Source: Candidatus Shapirobacteria bacterium
Lineage (GTDB): Bacteria; Patescibacteriota; Microgenomatia; VGLL01
Direction: 5' to 3'
Assembly (NCBI GenBank): GCA_016866735.1
Contig: VGLL01000037.1
Coordinates: 1-8,652, forward strand
DNA: 8,652 bases
A program made the position numbers and the translations under genes. A model generated the notes under the pieces. The model made no database searches. It was not told the origin of the DNA and worked only from the letters and a program-made list of their open reading frames with translations. Shown here in pieces: positions 1 to 6,248 of this stretch (positions within the stretch are counted from its first letter, which is position 1; the number at the start of each line of letters is the position of its first letter).

Positions 1-149
1 AGGGGCTCTTGCACATCTCCAAAATTCCGCCAACAGAAAAAATTGATGTGGGCACAGAAATCTCCTGTTTTGTCGAAACCGTTGACCGGCCCAACCGCCG
101 CATCTCTCTCGGCCTTGTTTTGAAAGCAAAGCCGATTGGGTATAAATAA
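1..149 (+). CDS. S1 RNA-binding domain protein, C-terminal end (partial)
   Basis: The first full codon is at base 3; 48 residues are visible up to the TAA at 147-149, and the gene begins outside the window. The residues start GLLHISKI, continue with a V-G-T-E-I strand and end with RRISLGLVLKAKPIGYK. This is the C-terminal half of an OB-fold S1 domain (GLLHIS followed by a late R-x-SLG strand), a module that binds single-stranded RNA in ribosomal protein S1, PNPase and related proteins. The last S1 repeat runs almost to the C-terminus, which fits a ribosomal protein S1-like multi-repeat protein, but the visible part cannot separate the candidates. The downstream neighbour is convergent. A small hairpin (CGGA/TCCG, 180-192) followed by an AT-rich run may be a weak terminator. 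The last 18 codons plus stop recur at 898-954. Confidence 0.8.
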   Translation, partial: GLLHISKIPPTEKIDVGTEISCFVETVDRPNRRISLGLVLKAKPIGYK

Positions 150-198
150 CCGAGCGCTAAAATAGTTTTCTCCGCCTAACGGACAAGTTCCGGAATTA

Positions 199-738
199 TT
201 ATTTCACCGATGAAGCTTTAACCAATTCAATTTCAGGAATAAATTTTCCAGAGGGTAGCTTCGCAGCATCGTCAAAGGTACCTGATTTTCCCGTTTCCAC
301 AAAGCCAAACTTCTTATAAAAATCAATTGCTTTTTGGTTATATCTTGCCACATTTACCAATATATTCTTCTTATTCCCAAGCCAATCGAAAGCTCTTTCA
401 ATCAAAAGCCGACCGAAGCCCCTTCCTTGATAACAGGGCAAAACATATATTGCCCCAACCCGATTATTTTCCCCTTCTCTTCTAGCCATACAGAAGCCAA
501 TAATCTCATCTTCATTTTCTGCCACCCATATGCCAGCATTTCTATCCCCATATCTTTTTTTTCTTTCTTCCATCTTCTTTTTGCCTTCTGGCGTACTGTC
601 AATATTAAACTTCGCTTTTATTTCTTCGACAGTAATCCCCTCTTCGCTGTCGGGGTATGTGGCCAGCCATGTTTCGCGCTGGACCTCACGAATTCCATAC
701 ACATCATCTGGTGAGGATCTGCGTATTTTTACTTTCAT
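199..738 (-). CDS. GNAT-family N-acetyltransferase
   Basis: This is a 179-residue GCN5-related acetyltransferase, which transfers acetyl from acetyl-CoA to an amine; the substrate cannot be told from sequence. Motif A, the acetyl-CoA pyrophosphate-binding loop, is visible as a beta-strand (VGAIYVLP, about 94-101) followed by QGRGFGR (104-110), fitting Q/R-x-x-G-x-G/A. Motif B is seen in N134 and AIDFYKKFGF (137-146). The length is typical of a single-domain GNAT. I chose the ATG at 736-738. An in-frame TTG at 742-744 would add two residues and lies 6 nt from the AGGA at 751-754, so it is a real alternative. The gene is monocistronic, convergent with the S1 gene, and has its own promoter at 761-789, which leaves a leader of only about 10-16 nt. 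Confidence 0.93.
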   Translation of the reverse strand: MKVKIRRSSPDDVYGIREVQRETWLATYPDSEEGITVEEIKAKFNIDSTPEGKKKMEERKKRYGDRNAGIWVAENEDEIIGFCMARREGENNRVGAIYVLPCYQGRGFGRLLIERAFDWLGNKKNILVNVARYNQKAIDFYKKFGFVETGKSGTFDDAAKLPSGKFIPEIELVKASSVK

Positions 739-760
739 AGGCAATCTTTTTCCTAAAAAT

Positions 761-789
761 ATTATATGAGGTGCGGATTCTTTTGTCTA
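761..789 (-). promoter_or_regulatory. Sigma-70-type promoter of the GNAT gene
   Basis: Read on the - strand, TAGACA (784-789) is a 5/6 match to the -35 consensus and TATAAT (761-766) is a perfect -10, with a 17-nt spacer. The predicted start is near base 754, right at the AGGA Shine-Dalgarno (751-754), so the GNAT mRNA would have a very short leader. Confidence 0.7.
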
Positions 790-897
790 TTGAGTTGGTT
801 GCGAGAGCGTGAAAAATCCCAGCAAATTCGTGACTAAATAAAGTAGATTTACTCCAATACTAGGGACTATTAGAGCATTTACACAACCAGCCCTACA

Positions 898-954
898 AAC
901 CGCCGTATCTCTCTCGGCCTTGTTTTGAAAGCAAAGCCGATCGGGTACAAGTAA
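898..954 (+). pseudogene. Detached 3' end of a second S1-gene copy
   Basis: These 57 bases match 93-149, the last 18 codons and stop of the S1-domain gene, with four mismatches. All four fall on third codon positions and are silent (CGC/CGT, ATT/ATC, TAT/TAC, AAA/AAG), so the encoded peptide N-RRISLGLVLKAKPIGYK is identical. Upstream of 898 the similarity stops abruptly and no S1-like reading continues. I read it as the broken tail of a paralogue that had been under protein-level selection. Confidence 0.72.
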
Positions 955-979
955 AAGCTTCAGGGCTTTAAAACTCCCC

Positions 980-1020
980 AGGTGTAAAGGGTCATCCACC
1001 TCTAAGGTGTAAATGGTCAT
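980..1020. repeat. 16-bp direct repeat, possible insertion-sequence end remnant
   Basis: AGGTGTAAAGGGTCAT (980-995) and AGGTGTAAATGGTCAT (1005-1020) differ at one base and are spaced 25 bp apart. Repeated TGTAAA..GGTCA boxes resemble the multiple transposase-binding repeats at ends of IS21-like elements. No transposase gene is present, so this is at most a solo, decayed end. Confidence 0.4.
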
Positions 1021-1187
1021 ATTGGTAATTTATGACTACGGTCCAAACTTGCGGAAAACGGAACAAACCAAGCTAAAGAGGCCCTCTTTTGCGCGACCCC
1101 AAGATTTGCTAAAATTATGCAACAGATTAGTTGCGCAGATCTATTTAGCCTAATCTTATTAAATAATTGAGCGGGTTTTCCTAAATT

Positions 1188-1688
1188 ATGAATAATATTA
1201 CTCAATTAGAATACCGGCCATCCCGTGAGCAAGCGGATATCAGCGCGGAGGACTTAAGCGCAATAGCAACGGACATTAATAATACCCCCGATGATCGCGG
1301 TACTATTGCGACTAGGGAATTCGGGTGGTTATTCACCCCCGGCATACCGCTCCAGCCGTTAAAACCTCTTGCTGGCGAACTGGCGTCTTTATTTATGCGG
1401 GAAGGTGCCTTTGTCTCGGAACCTTTTTCGGGGACTAATGCTGTTGCCTATGTGCATAATCACAATTGTGGAAATGTATCACCAACAATAACAGATGTTA
1501 ACGGGCTTTTAGCAGCCGTCGAAGGAAATGGAAGGTTGAAATATTCATTAATCGCAGCGACAGATTCTGGAAGAGTGGGCGGGTTTTATGAACTTGAATA
1601 TTGCGGGGAGCAATCGCAAGCCGGAGATTTTATAAAGAGAAATAATGAGTTACGCACGGACCGCGTAGAAAAAAACGGGCCTGGTTAG
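1188..1688 (+). CDS. RadC-like JAB/JAMM-motif protein, zero-frame product
   Basis: This is a 166-residue reading frame with a JAMM-type metalloprotease signature. HNHNCGNVSPTITD (residues 90-103) lines up position for position with the RadC-type pattern HNHPxGxxxPSxxD, giving zinc ligands His90, His92 and Asp103; the usual Ser is Thr100. A Glu in the REFGW strand (Glu44) is a good candidate for the catalytic glutamate. Family members hydrolyse isopeptide or peptide bonds or act in DNA-linked systems; the substrate here is unknown. The ATG at 1188 has no clear Shine-Dalgarno. The frame ends at TAG (1686-1688), directly after an A-AAA-AAC heptamer, while a coding-like -1 frame continues to 1879, so the natural product is probably about 230 residues. 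The frame break may be programmed, mutational or an assembly error. Confidence 0.68.
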   Translation: MNNITQLEYRPSREQADISAEDLSAIATDINNTPDDRGTIATREFGWLFTPGIPLQPLKPLAGELASLFMREGAFVSEPFSGTNAVAYVHNHNCGNVSPTITDVNGLLAAVEGNGRLKYSLIAATDSGRVGGFYELEYCGEQSQAGDFIKRNNELRTDRVEKNGPG

Positions 1689-1879
1689 ATCAGCACCAGG
1701 AAGAACTAGCAAAAATGACCGTTGGCGACTATATTCTTTCAGAGCAGGAAGAAACGCAACTCGCAAGAGATGCGATGGCCCAATCTCTCATTGTTGCAAA
1801 CGCACGACCGCTAAGTGGCTTTAGATTTGAAAATTGGCGATTTGTACCGGATTTAACCCAGAAAAAATCCCGGCCGTGA
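1670..1879 (+). CDS. C-terminal extension of the JAB protein in the -1 frame
   Basis: From CGG at 1676 an open -1 frame of 67 codons runs to TGA at 1877-1879. It encodes a hydrophilic, helix-prone segment that begins RAWLDQHQEELAKM and contains GDYILSEQEE and GFRFENWRFVPDL. Its composition looks like real protein and it has no start codon of its own before the zero-frame stop, so it should be the missing C-terminus of the JAB gene. The zero frame reads GAA AAA AAC (1668-1676); slipping back one base on A-AAA-AAC joins both parts into about 230 residues. Adding one A to the 7-A run (1669-1675) would do the same. A 6-bp hairpin (1680-1685 with 1695-1700) follows the heptamer. The last codons lie inside the 3' end of the oppositely oriented 5S gene. 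Confidence 0.6.
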   Translation, partial: KKRAWLDQHQEELAKMTVGDYILSEQEETQLARDAMAQSLIVANARPLSGFRFENWRFVPDLTQKKSRP

Positions 1880-1988
1880 GATATTTTCGCCCCCAAGCTC
1901 AGCTTAGGAACTATCGTCTCCGCTGCCGCCTTTTACGACTCTGTTCGGAATGGGAAGAGGTAGTGCGACGGCGCTCAAACGACCGGGA
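1868..1988 (-). rRNA. rrf: 5S ribosomal RNA
   Basis: Read on the - strand, this 121-nt segment has the conserved 5S loop C core CCCATTCCGAACAGAG and the helix II/IV blocks GAGCGCCG and ACGATAGT. The ends are set by terminal helix I: TCCCGGTCGT (5' end, 1979-1988) pairs with ACGGCCGGGA (3' end, 1868-1877) over 10 bp with one G-U. It lies 43 nt after the 23S 3' end, the usual order. Six T residues (1862-1867 on the - strand) follow the mature 3' end directly and probably serve in termination or processing. Confidence 0.93.
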
Positions 1989-2115
1989 AGCACTCTGAAA
2001 CGTGAAGAGAATAAGCCGATCCTTACAAAAACCAAATTCGACTGATTAGTACCAGTAGGCTAAACTCCTTGCGAAGCTTACACCGCTGGCCTATCTCCTT
2101 CAACTCTGTTCAGGA

Positions 2116-2138
2116 GACCCTGAACTTGCTGAAGGGTC
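2116..2138. repeat. Palindromic module near 23S 3' end
   Basis: GACCCT (2116-2121) and AGGGTC (2133-2138) flank an 11-nt loop. The core CCCTGAACTTGCTGAAGGG differs at 3 of 19 positions from the complement of the module at 4521-4539, so the two look like copies of one element in opposite orientation. Confidence 0.5.
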
Positions 2139-2362
2139 GATCCGGTAATCTTCCGGAAGTCTATAACGATTCCTAATCTTGGGGCCCGCTTCCCACTTGA
2201 TATGCTTTCAGCGGTTATCGGTTGCGTTCATAGCTACCCAGCGCTGCCGCTGACGCGACAACTGGAACACCAGAGGAACGCCCAGCCAGGTCCTCTCGTA
2301 CTGTGGCCAGCTCCCCTCAAGAATCTTGCGCTTGCACCGGATAGAGTCCGAACTGTTTTGCA

Positions 2363-2395
<33 letters not shown>

Positions 2396-2433
2396 GGACG
2401 AACAGTCCAACCCTTCCCGTCTACTTCGGCGGG

Positions 2434-2467
<34 letters not shown>

Positions 2468-2494
2468 GGGCCGTCGATATGGACTTTCGGGCCC

Positions 2495-2531
<37 letters not shown>

Positions 2532-3784
2532 AAGCCCGTCCCGCCACCACAGCGGGATCGGGGATCACTAAGACCTGCTTTCGCATCTGCTCGACCCGTC
2601 GGTCTCGCAGTTAAGCTGGCTTTTGCCTTTGCTCTAACCTCCCGATTTCCATCCGGGATTAGCCAACCTTTGTGCGCTCGCGTTACTCTTTAGCAAGCGA
2701 CTTCCCCAGTCAAACTGCCCACCAGACACTATTCCCTCCGCCGTCTCCAGGCGGATTGGGTAAGATCTGAAGCAACGAAAGAGAGGTGTTTCATCGGTGG
2801 GATGCACCAAATGGTGCGCCCCTCCCTCCTACGCTAAACAGTTCGCCGATTCATTTCAATATCTAGCTACAGTCAAGCTCCACGGGGTCTTTTTGTCCTG
2901 GTGCAAGTAGGCCGCATCTTCACAGCCATTTCAATTTCGCCGAGTGAGACTTCGAAGACAGTTGCTTGCTCGTTACGCCATTCATGCGGGTCGGAACTTA
3001 CCCGACGAGGAACTTCGCTACCTTAGAACAGTTATAGTTACTGCTGCCGTTCACCGGGGCTTAGTCCGAGCACTTGCGCGCTCAGTTTTGACCTTCCGGC
3101 ACTGGGCAGGCTTCGGCCCCTATACCTTGCCTTTCGGCTTTGCAGAGACCTGTGTTTTAGTTAAACAGTCGGCAAGCAACTTTTGTTGAACCCCGTTCAT
3201 GTAAACTGAACGGGGAGGGCATCTCGCTAACTTACGCCCAGTTTTTTTGCCGAGTTCCTTAAAGTCCCTTCTCTCGATAACCTTAGTCTTCTCGACCAAC
3301 CCACCAGTGTCGGTTTGCGGTACGGTCAGATTAGAGTTTTTTCCTTCGTAAAACTTAGGACCTAACGAGGCTTTTTTGAAGAACTCAATATCGCTAAATT
3401 GCCCGCAGAGTTGCCTCTTTGGACTCTCATTTGTCGCTCGATTAATCGAAGTAATAGATTTTCTGATCACCCCTATCTCGCGACTTAGACGTCAATTTCA
3501 AAGCTTGACGCTCAAGCTAATCGGGTTCTGTTACCCCCTTAGAATACTCTAACCCGGTAGGCGAATATCAACGCCTCTCTCTTCGGCTACCCCCTCGATA
3601 AACTCGGGGCTCACCTTAGGGTGCGACTAACCCCTCGCCGATTAACGTTGCGAGGGAAACCTTGGGTTTTCGGCCGTCCCGTTTCTCACGGAACTTACGC
3701 TACTCATACCGGCATTCTCACATCCGACGGACTCCACCCTGACCTTACGGAAGGGCTTCACTGTCGTCGGATCGCTCCCCTACC

Positions 3785-3874
3785 ATCCTTCGCCAGAGGG
3801 TTCGGATGGCAAGTCTTTCGCCAATCTGGCGAAGGATCAGCCCCTCGAAGCTCCTTCAGGAGCGAAGTGGGGCT
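3785..3874. repeat. Double-hairpin insert in 23S rRNA
   Basis: There are two adjacent inverted repeats. The first has perfect 13-bp arms ATCCTTCGCCAGA (3785-3797) and its complement (3825-3837). The second nests AGCCCC/GGGGCT (3839-3844, 3869-3874) around GCTCC/GGAGC (3850-3854, 3859-3863). Compared from memory with E. coli 23S, this spot, just after the conserved CGCTCCCCTACC block, holds only a short stem there. Confidence 0.65.
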
Positions 3875-3992
3875 ACTGAACTTACCATACAAAGTCCTCT
3901 AGCGAAAAATCTTTGGCTTCGGCGCCAGGTTTATTCTCTTTAATTTTCGGTGCCAAACATCCATCTGCCAGTGAGCTGTTACGCTTTCTTTA

Positions 3993-4023
<31 letters not shown>

Positions 4024-4520
4024 ATGTCTCTGGAGTTCAACTGCCTTTTACTTAACCTGAACTTTGAGGCCTTAGCCGAAAGTCTGGGCTGTTTCCCTTT
4101 CGACCGATCAGCTTAGCCCGACCGGTCTGACTACCCGCAAAATTTTCCCAGTATTCGGAGTTTCATTGATCCCGATAGCTTGCGCTACCGGAACCATTGA
4201 GTGCTCTACCCCCGGGAAATTTTAGCGAGCGCTATACCAATATATATTTCGGGGAGAACCAGCTAGATCCGGGCTCGTTTGGCATATTACCTCTAATCAC
4301 GGGTCGTCCCATGCTATTGTAACAGCAACGGGTTCGGGCCTCCTCACGCCTTTCGGCGGATTCACCCTGCCCACGAATAGCTCGCCCGGTTTCGGGTCTT
4401 CTGCGACGCGCTAAGCGCCTTATTCAGACTCGGTTTCCCTACGCCTCCCCCCGCTCAGCGGGGTTAGACTAGCGCGACCACAAAAACTCGCCGGTTAATT
4501 CTTCAATAGGCACGGCATCA

Positions 4521-4539
4521 CCCTTCGACAAGCTCAGGG
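4521..4539. repeat. REP-like module in 23S, 5' third
   Basis: CCCTTCGACAAGCTCAGGG sits where E. coli 23S has a short variable hairpin. From memory, this motif type is dispersed in many environmental bacterial genomes; here it has become part of the rRNA. Confidence 0.5.
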
Positions 4540-4597
4540 CTCTGCCTGCTTGTTAGCCAACAGTTTCAGATTCTATTTCACTGTCGTTTTTAACGAC

Positions 4598-4638
<41 letters not shown>

Positions 4639-4821
4639 TGGTAAGAGTATTTAGTCTTATCCCGTGGCCGGGACAGATTCCCACAAGGTACGTCCCTCGT
4701 GGTACTTGGGTATCCGCCTAAATGTTCTTGGTTTTCATATACGGGACTTTCACCCTCTTTGGCAGTCTATTCCAAAACCTTCTATTAACCGCAAACATTC
4801 ATTATGACAGACCCCGCAACC

Positions 4822-4858
4822 CCCTGAAGTGAGAGCGCTTGCGCACTCTACTACAGGG
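4822..4858. repeat. Possible further palindromic module in 23S
   Basis: CCCTG (4822-4826) and CAGGG (4854-4858) bracket an inner stem around GAGAGCGC and GCGCACTC. Ends and layout resemble the other modules, but 23S has a native variable helix here, so membership is uncertain. Confidence 0.3.
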
Positions 4859-5199
4859 TTTGGACTCCTCCCTTTTCGCTCACCGCTACTTGGGGAATTT
4901 CTCTTCCTTCTCTTACTAAGATGTTTCAGTTCAGAGAGTTCCCTCCCCGTACCATAACAGCACAGGGTCACCCAGCTAGGCTGGGCGGGGTTACCCCATT
5001 CGGAAACCGCCGGATCACAGGCTCTCGACGCCTTCCCGACGAATATCGCGGTCGTTTCGCGTCCTTCCTCGGCTCTTGCCACCAAGGCATCCTCTGTTGG
5101 CCTTAATTTTGGCTTGCCCCGTACCGTATGGTACAGGGCTTTGACGCACCATGCGGTGCATCATTGTAAAGATCGGAATTCTCTTCACTTTTCAAAGTG

Positions 5200-5226
5200 C
5201 CCTTCAGCCGCTTCGCGGCTTCAGGG
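5200..5226. repeat. Palindromic module in the rRNA spacer
   Basis: CCCT/AGGG ends enclose a GCCGC-TTC-GCGGC stem-loop. The ends (CCCTTCAG and CTTCAGGG) match those of the modules inside the 23S gene. Confidence 0.5.
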
Positions 5227-5253
5227 TAAGCCCTCTATTTCTCAAAGGGCTTG

Positions 5254-5279
5254 CCCTGAGGAACGAAGTGACGAACAGG
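5254..5279. repeat. Palindromic module abutting the tRNA-Ala 3' end
   Basis: This 26-nt stretch begins CCCTGAGGAACGAAGTGACG and ends CAGG, the last base directly next to the tRNA discriminator position. It shares CACTTCG(C/T)TCCT (as complement) with the second hairpin of the 23S insert at 3839-3874. Confidence 0.5.
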
Positions 5280-5352
5280 TGGACCCAAGGAGATTTGAAC
5301 TCCTAACCTCCTCGATGCAAACGAGGCGCGCTAGCCGTTGCGCCATGGGCCC
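5280..5352 (-). tRNA. tRNA-Ala (anticodon UGC)
   Basis: A 73-nt cloverleaf is read on the - strand. The acceptor arms are GGGCCCA and TGGGTCC, the anticodon stem CCTCG/CGAGG encloses loop TTTGCAT with anticodon TGC, and the T arm is AGGAG-TTCAAAT-CTCCT. The third acceptor pair is G-U, the G3-U70 identity element read by alanyl-tRNA synthetase. The discriminator is A. CCA is not encoded (the next bases are CCT), so it must be added by the CCA enzyme. tRNA-Ala(UGC) normally sits in the 16S-23S spacer; here it heads a 23S-5S unit with no 16S gene before it. Confidence 0.97.
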
Positions 5353-5397
5353 TTACGAATTTTTGGCGGCGCCCTTACCGCCGAACTTCAGGCCCTA

Positions 5398-5425
5398 ATC
5401 ATATGCAATCACGTGATTAAAACAA
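5398..5425 (-). promoter_or_regulatory. Candidate proximal promoter for tRNA-Ala/23S/5S
   Basis: On the - strand TTGTTT (5420-5425) and TATGAT (5398-5403, 5/6 to the -10 consensus) are 16 nt apart. The -35 is weak and lies inside the T-tail of the preceding terminator. A perfect 12-bp palindrome AATCACGTGATT (5407-5418) fills most of the spacer and could be an operator. A start near 5391 would leave a leader of about 39 nt with a GGCGG/CCGCC stem before the tRNA. Confidence 0.4.
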
Positions 5426-5444
5426 AAAGGCTCCTTCCGGAGCC
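5419..5444 (-). terminator. Intrinsic terminator
   Basis: On the - strand GGCTCC-GGAA-GGAGCC (5429-5444) is a perfect 6-bp hairpin with a stable tetraloop, followed by TTTTTGTTTT. It ends the transcript that starts near 5583 and would also stop read-through from the RDD cluster. Its 5' arm can instead pair with 5544-5553. Confidence 0.8.
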
Positions 5445-5583
5445 AGCTTTTGGAAAGAGATGAGAGGCCTTTAGCTTCAGGTGCCACAAACAGGGCAACC
5501 TAAAGTGTAAAGATTAAGTGCTTTTTGGCTTCTCATTCTTTTTAGCTGACTCCGCTTAGGAAATCCTCCAAGTTTTTACTTGT
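5420..5583 (-). ncRNA. Putative structured RNA or attenuator leader, about 165 nt
   Basis: The transcript is bounded by a perfect consensus promoter (5590-5618) and the intrinsic terminator (5419-5444). It can fold into one long interrupted rod. The base helix pairs 5544-5553 with 5439-5448 (10 bp, one G-U), the middle helix pairs 5527-5536 with 5460-5469 (9 of 10), and the apical helix pairs 5494-5505 with 5475-5485 (11 bp with one bulge). The base helix and the terminator hairpin share GGCUCC, so they exclude each other. The rod with an internal bubble recalls 6S RNA in outline, but no 6S, SRP, tmRNA or RNase P signature was recognised. It could be an independent small RNA or an rRNA leader with conditional termination. 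Confidence 0.5.
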
Positions 5584-5589
5584 GCGGTC

Positions 5590-5618
5590 ATTATAAACGC
5601 AAAATTAGCCCCTGTCAA
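5590..5618 (-). promoter_or_regulatory. Perfect consensus sigma-70 promoter
   Basis: On the - strand TTGACA (5613-5618) and TATAAT (5590-5595) are both 6/6 matches with an optimal 17-nt spacer; the predicted start is an A near 5583. The -35 lies in the loop of a small GCCC/GGGC inverted repeat (5608-5622). Such strength is typical of stable-RNA promoters. It lies 40 bases downstream of the RDD gene stop. Confidence 0.85.
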
Positions 5619-5657
5619 GGGCCAAGAGGAGCCAATATTTAGTCTGGTGGAAAATTT

Positions 5658-6248
5658 CTAAAGGAGTTGGGGCGTATTCAAACTTTGTTGGAACTCCTTG
5701 CTGATATCGTTAATAACGCTCTGGTAGAAGGGAACATTTCCCGAGATTGACCGGAATATCTCAAATCCCAGGAAAATATTGGCTAAAAGCAAGATCAAAA
5801 GGGAGAGCATGCCGATTACGGCTCCGGCTTTATTAACTACAACCACATAGGTATCCGCCATCAAATCATGCCAGCCCCGGCGCTCTTTATCAATGGCAAT
5901 CCAGATAAAGCCCAACCAAAGGAGCATACTCGAAACCATGTAGCCCAAGTAATTGCGGAGAAAGGCCCGCCAGAACGAGACCTTTTTGCCTTCCGGATTA
6001 ACGATTCTTGTTCCCGTTAGGAGTTTCCCGATCGTCCCGCCAAGGCGGCAGATTAAATAACTATTAATAAAAGGTGCAAGGATGGTTAAAAAGAGAAAAG
6101 TAAGTATCGTCAAAAGTGAATTAAGAAGATCAAGAATCGTCCCGGCGGAAGCCAAGCGCCAGACCAAAAAGAGAAAGAATCCCGCTATTAACAGAAAATC
6201 AATCAGGCCGGCCATTAGCCGAAGGGCAACACTAGCTTTGTTTTTCAC
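5658..6248 (-). CDS. RDD-family membrane protein
   Basis: A 196-residue integral membrane protein with the RDD pattern: R-L-x-A-x-x-I-D in the first helix (ALRLMAGLIDFLLI, 8-21), the GGTIGKLLTGTRIV loop (70-82) and WIAIDKERRGWHDLMADTYVV near the end of the domain (116-136). The membrane segments are about 10-33, 40-66, 95-117 and an extra C-terminal helix at 142-163, followed by a polar tail to 196. The function of RDD proteins is mostly unknown; some are implicated in ion transport. The start is GTG (6246-6248), placed only 3 nt after AGGAGG; the ATG at 6248-6250 is out of frame and meets TGA at once. It overlaps the upstream gene by 17 bp, implying translational coupling. It is the last gene of the cluster. 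Confidence 0.85.
   Translation of the reverse strand: MKNKASVALRLMAGLIDFLLIAGFFLFLVWRLASAGTILDLLNSLLTILTFLFLTILAPFINSYLICRLGGTIGKLLTGTRIVNPEGKKVSFWRAFLRNYLGYMVSSMLLWLGFIWIAIDKERRGWHDLMADTYVVVVNKAGAVIGMLSLLILLLANIFLGFEIFRSISGNVPFYQSVINDISKEFQQSLNTPQLL

Larger units (their letters stand above)
745..1187. other. Gene-poor stretch with S1 remnant and direct repeats
   Basis: I see no credible intact gene in these 443 bases. Short minus-strand frames here lack any recognisable motif. What it holds is the GNAT promoter, a 57-bp copy of the end of the upstream S1 gene (898-954), a 16-bp near-perfect direct repeat (980-1020), and an inverted repeat that straddles the next gene's start codon (1164-1208). 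It looks like rearranged, decaying sequence. Confidence 0.6.
5113..5279 (-). other. tRNA-Ala to 23S spacer with serial hairpins
   Basis: This 167-nt spacer is almost entirely inverted repeats: GTACC/GGTAC near 5120-5135, GCACC/GGTGC near 5146-5159, the module at 5200-5226, AAGCCCT/AGGGCTT at about 5229-5252, and the module at 5254-5279. Some should serve as processing stems for the 23S 5' end. There is no second tRNA and no gene. Confidence 0.6.

Noticed and set aside
334..769. Open frames overlapping the GNAT gene on + and - strands
   Set aside because: They are shadows of the GNAT gene, whose frame has clear acetyl-CoA-binding motifs.
787..1205. Two short - strand frames of 77 and 62 codons
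   Set aside because: No motif or convincing ribosome-binding site; they cover the S1 remnant and direct repeats in antisense.
5113..5279. CRISPR-like array in the repetitive rRNA spacer
   Set aside because: The hairpins differ from one another and there is no repeat-spacer periodicity.
5114..5398. 94-codon + strand frame over the spacer and tRNA-Ala
   Set aside because: It runs antisense through the tRNA and the spacer hairpins and shows no protein-like pattern.
5429..5444. SRP (4.5S) RNA apical loop, because of TCCGGAAGGA
   Set aside because: Only the GGAA tetraloop is shared; the conserved SRP internal loops are absent and the hairpin is followed by a T-run typical of a terminator.
5477..5536. 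19-residue peptide MRSQKALNLYTLGCPVCGT with a CPVC pair in the putative small RNA
   Set aside because: There is no good Shine-Dalgarno, and the ATG lies within the middle helix; the base-pairing explains the region better. It might be revisited if relatives keep the frame.
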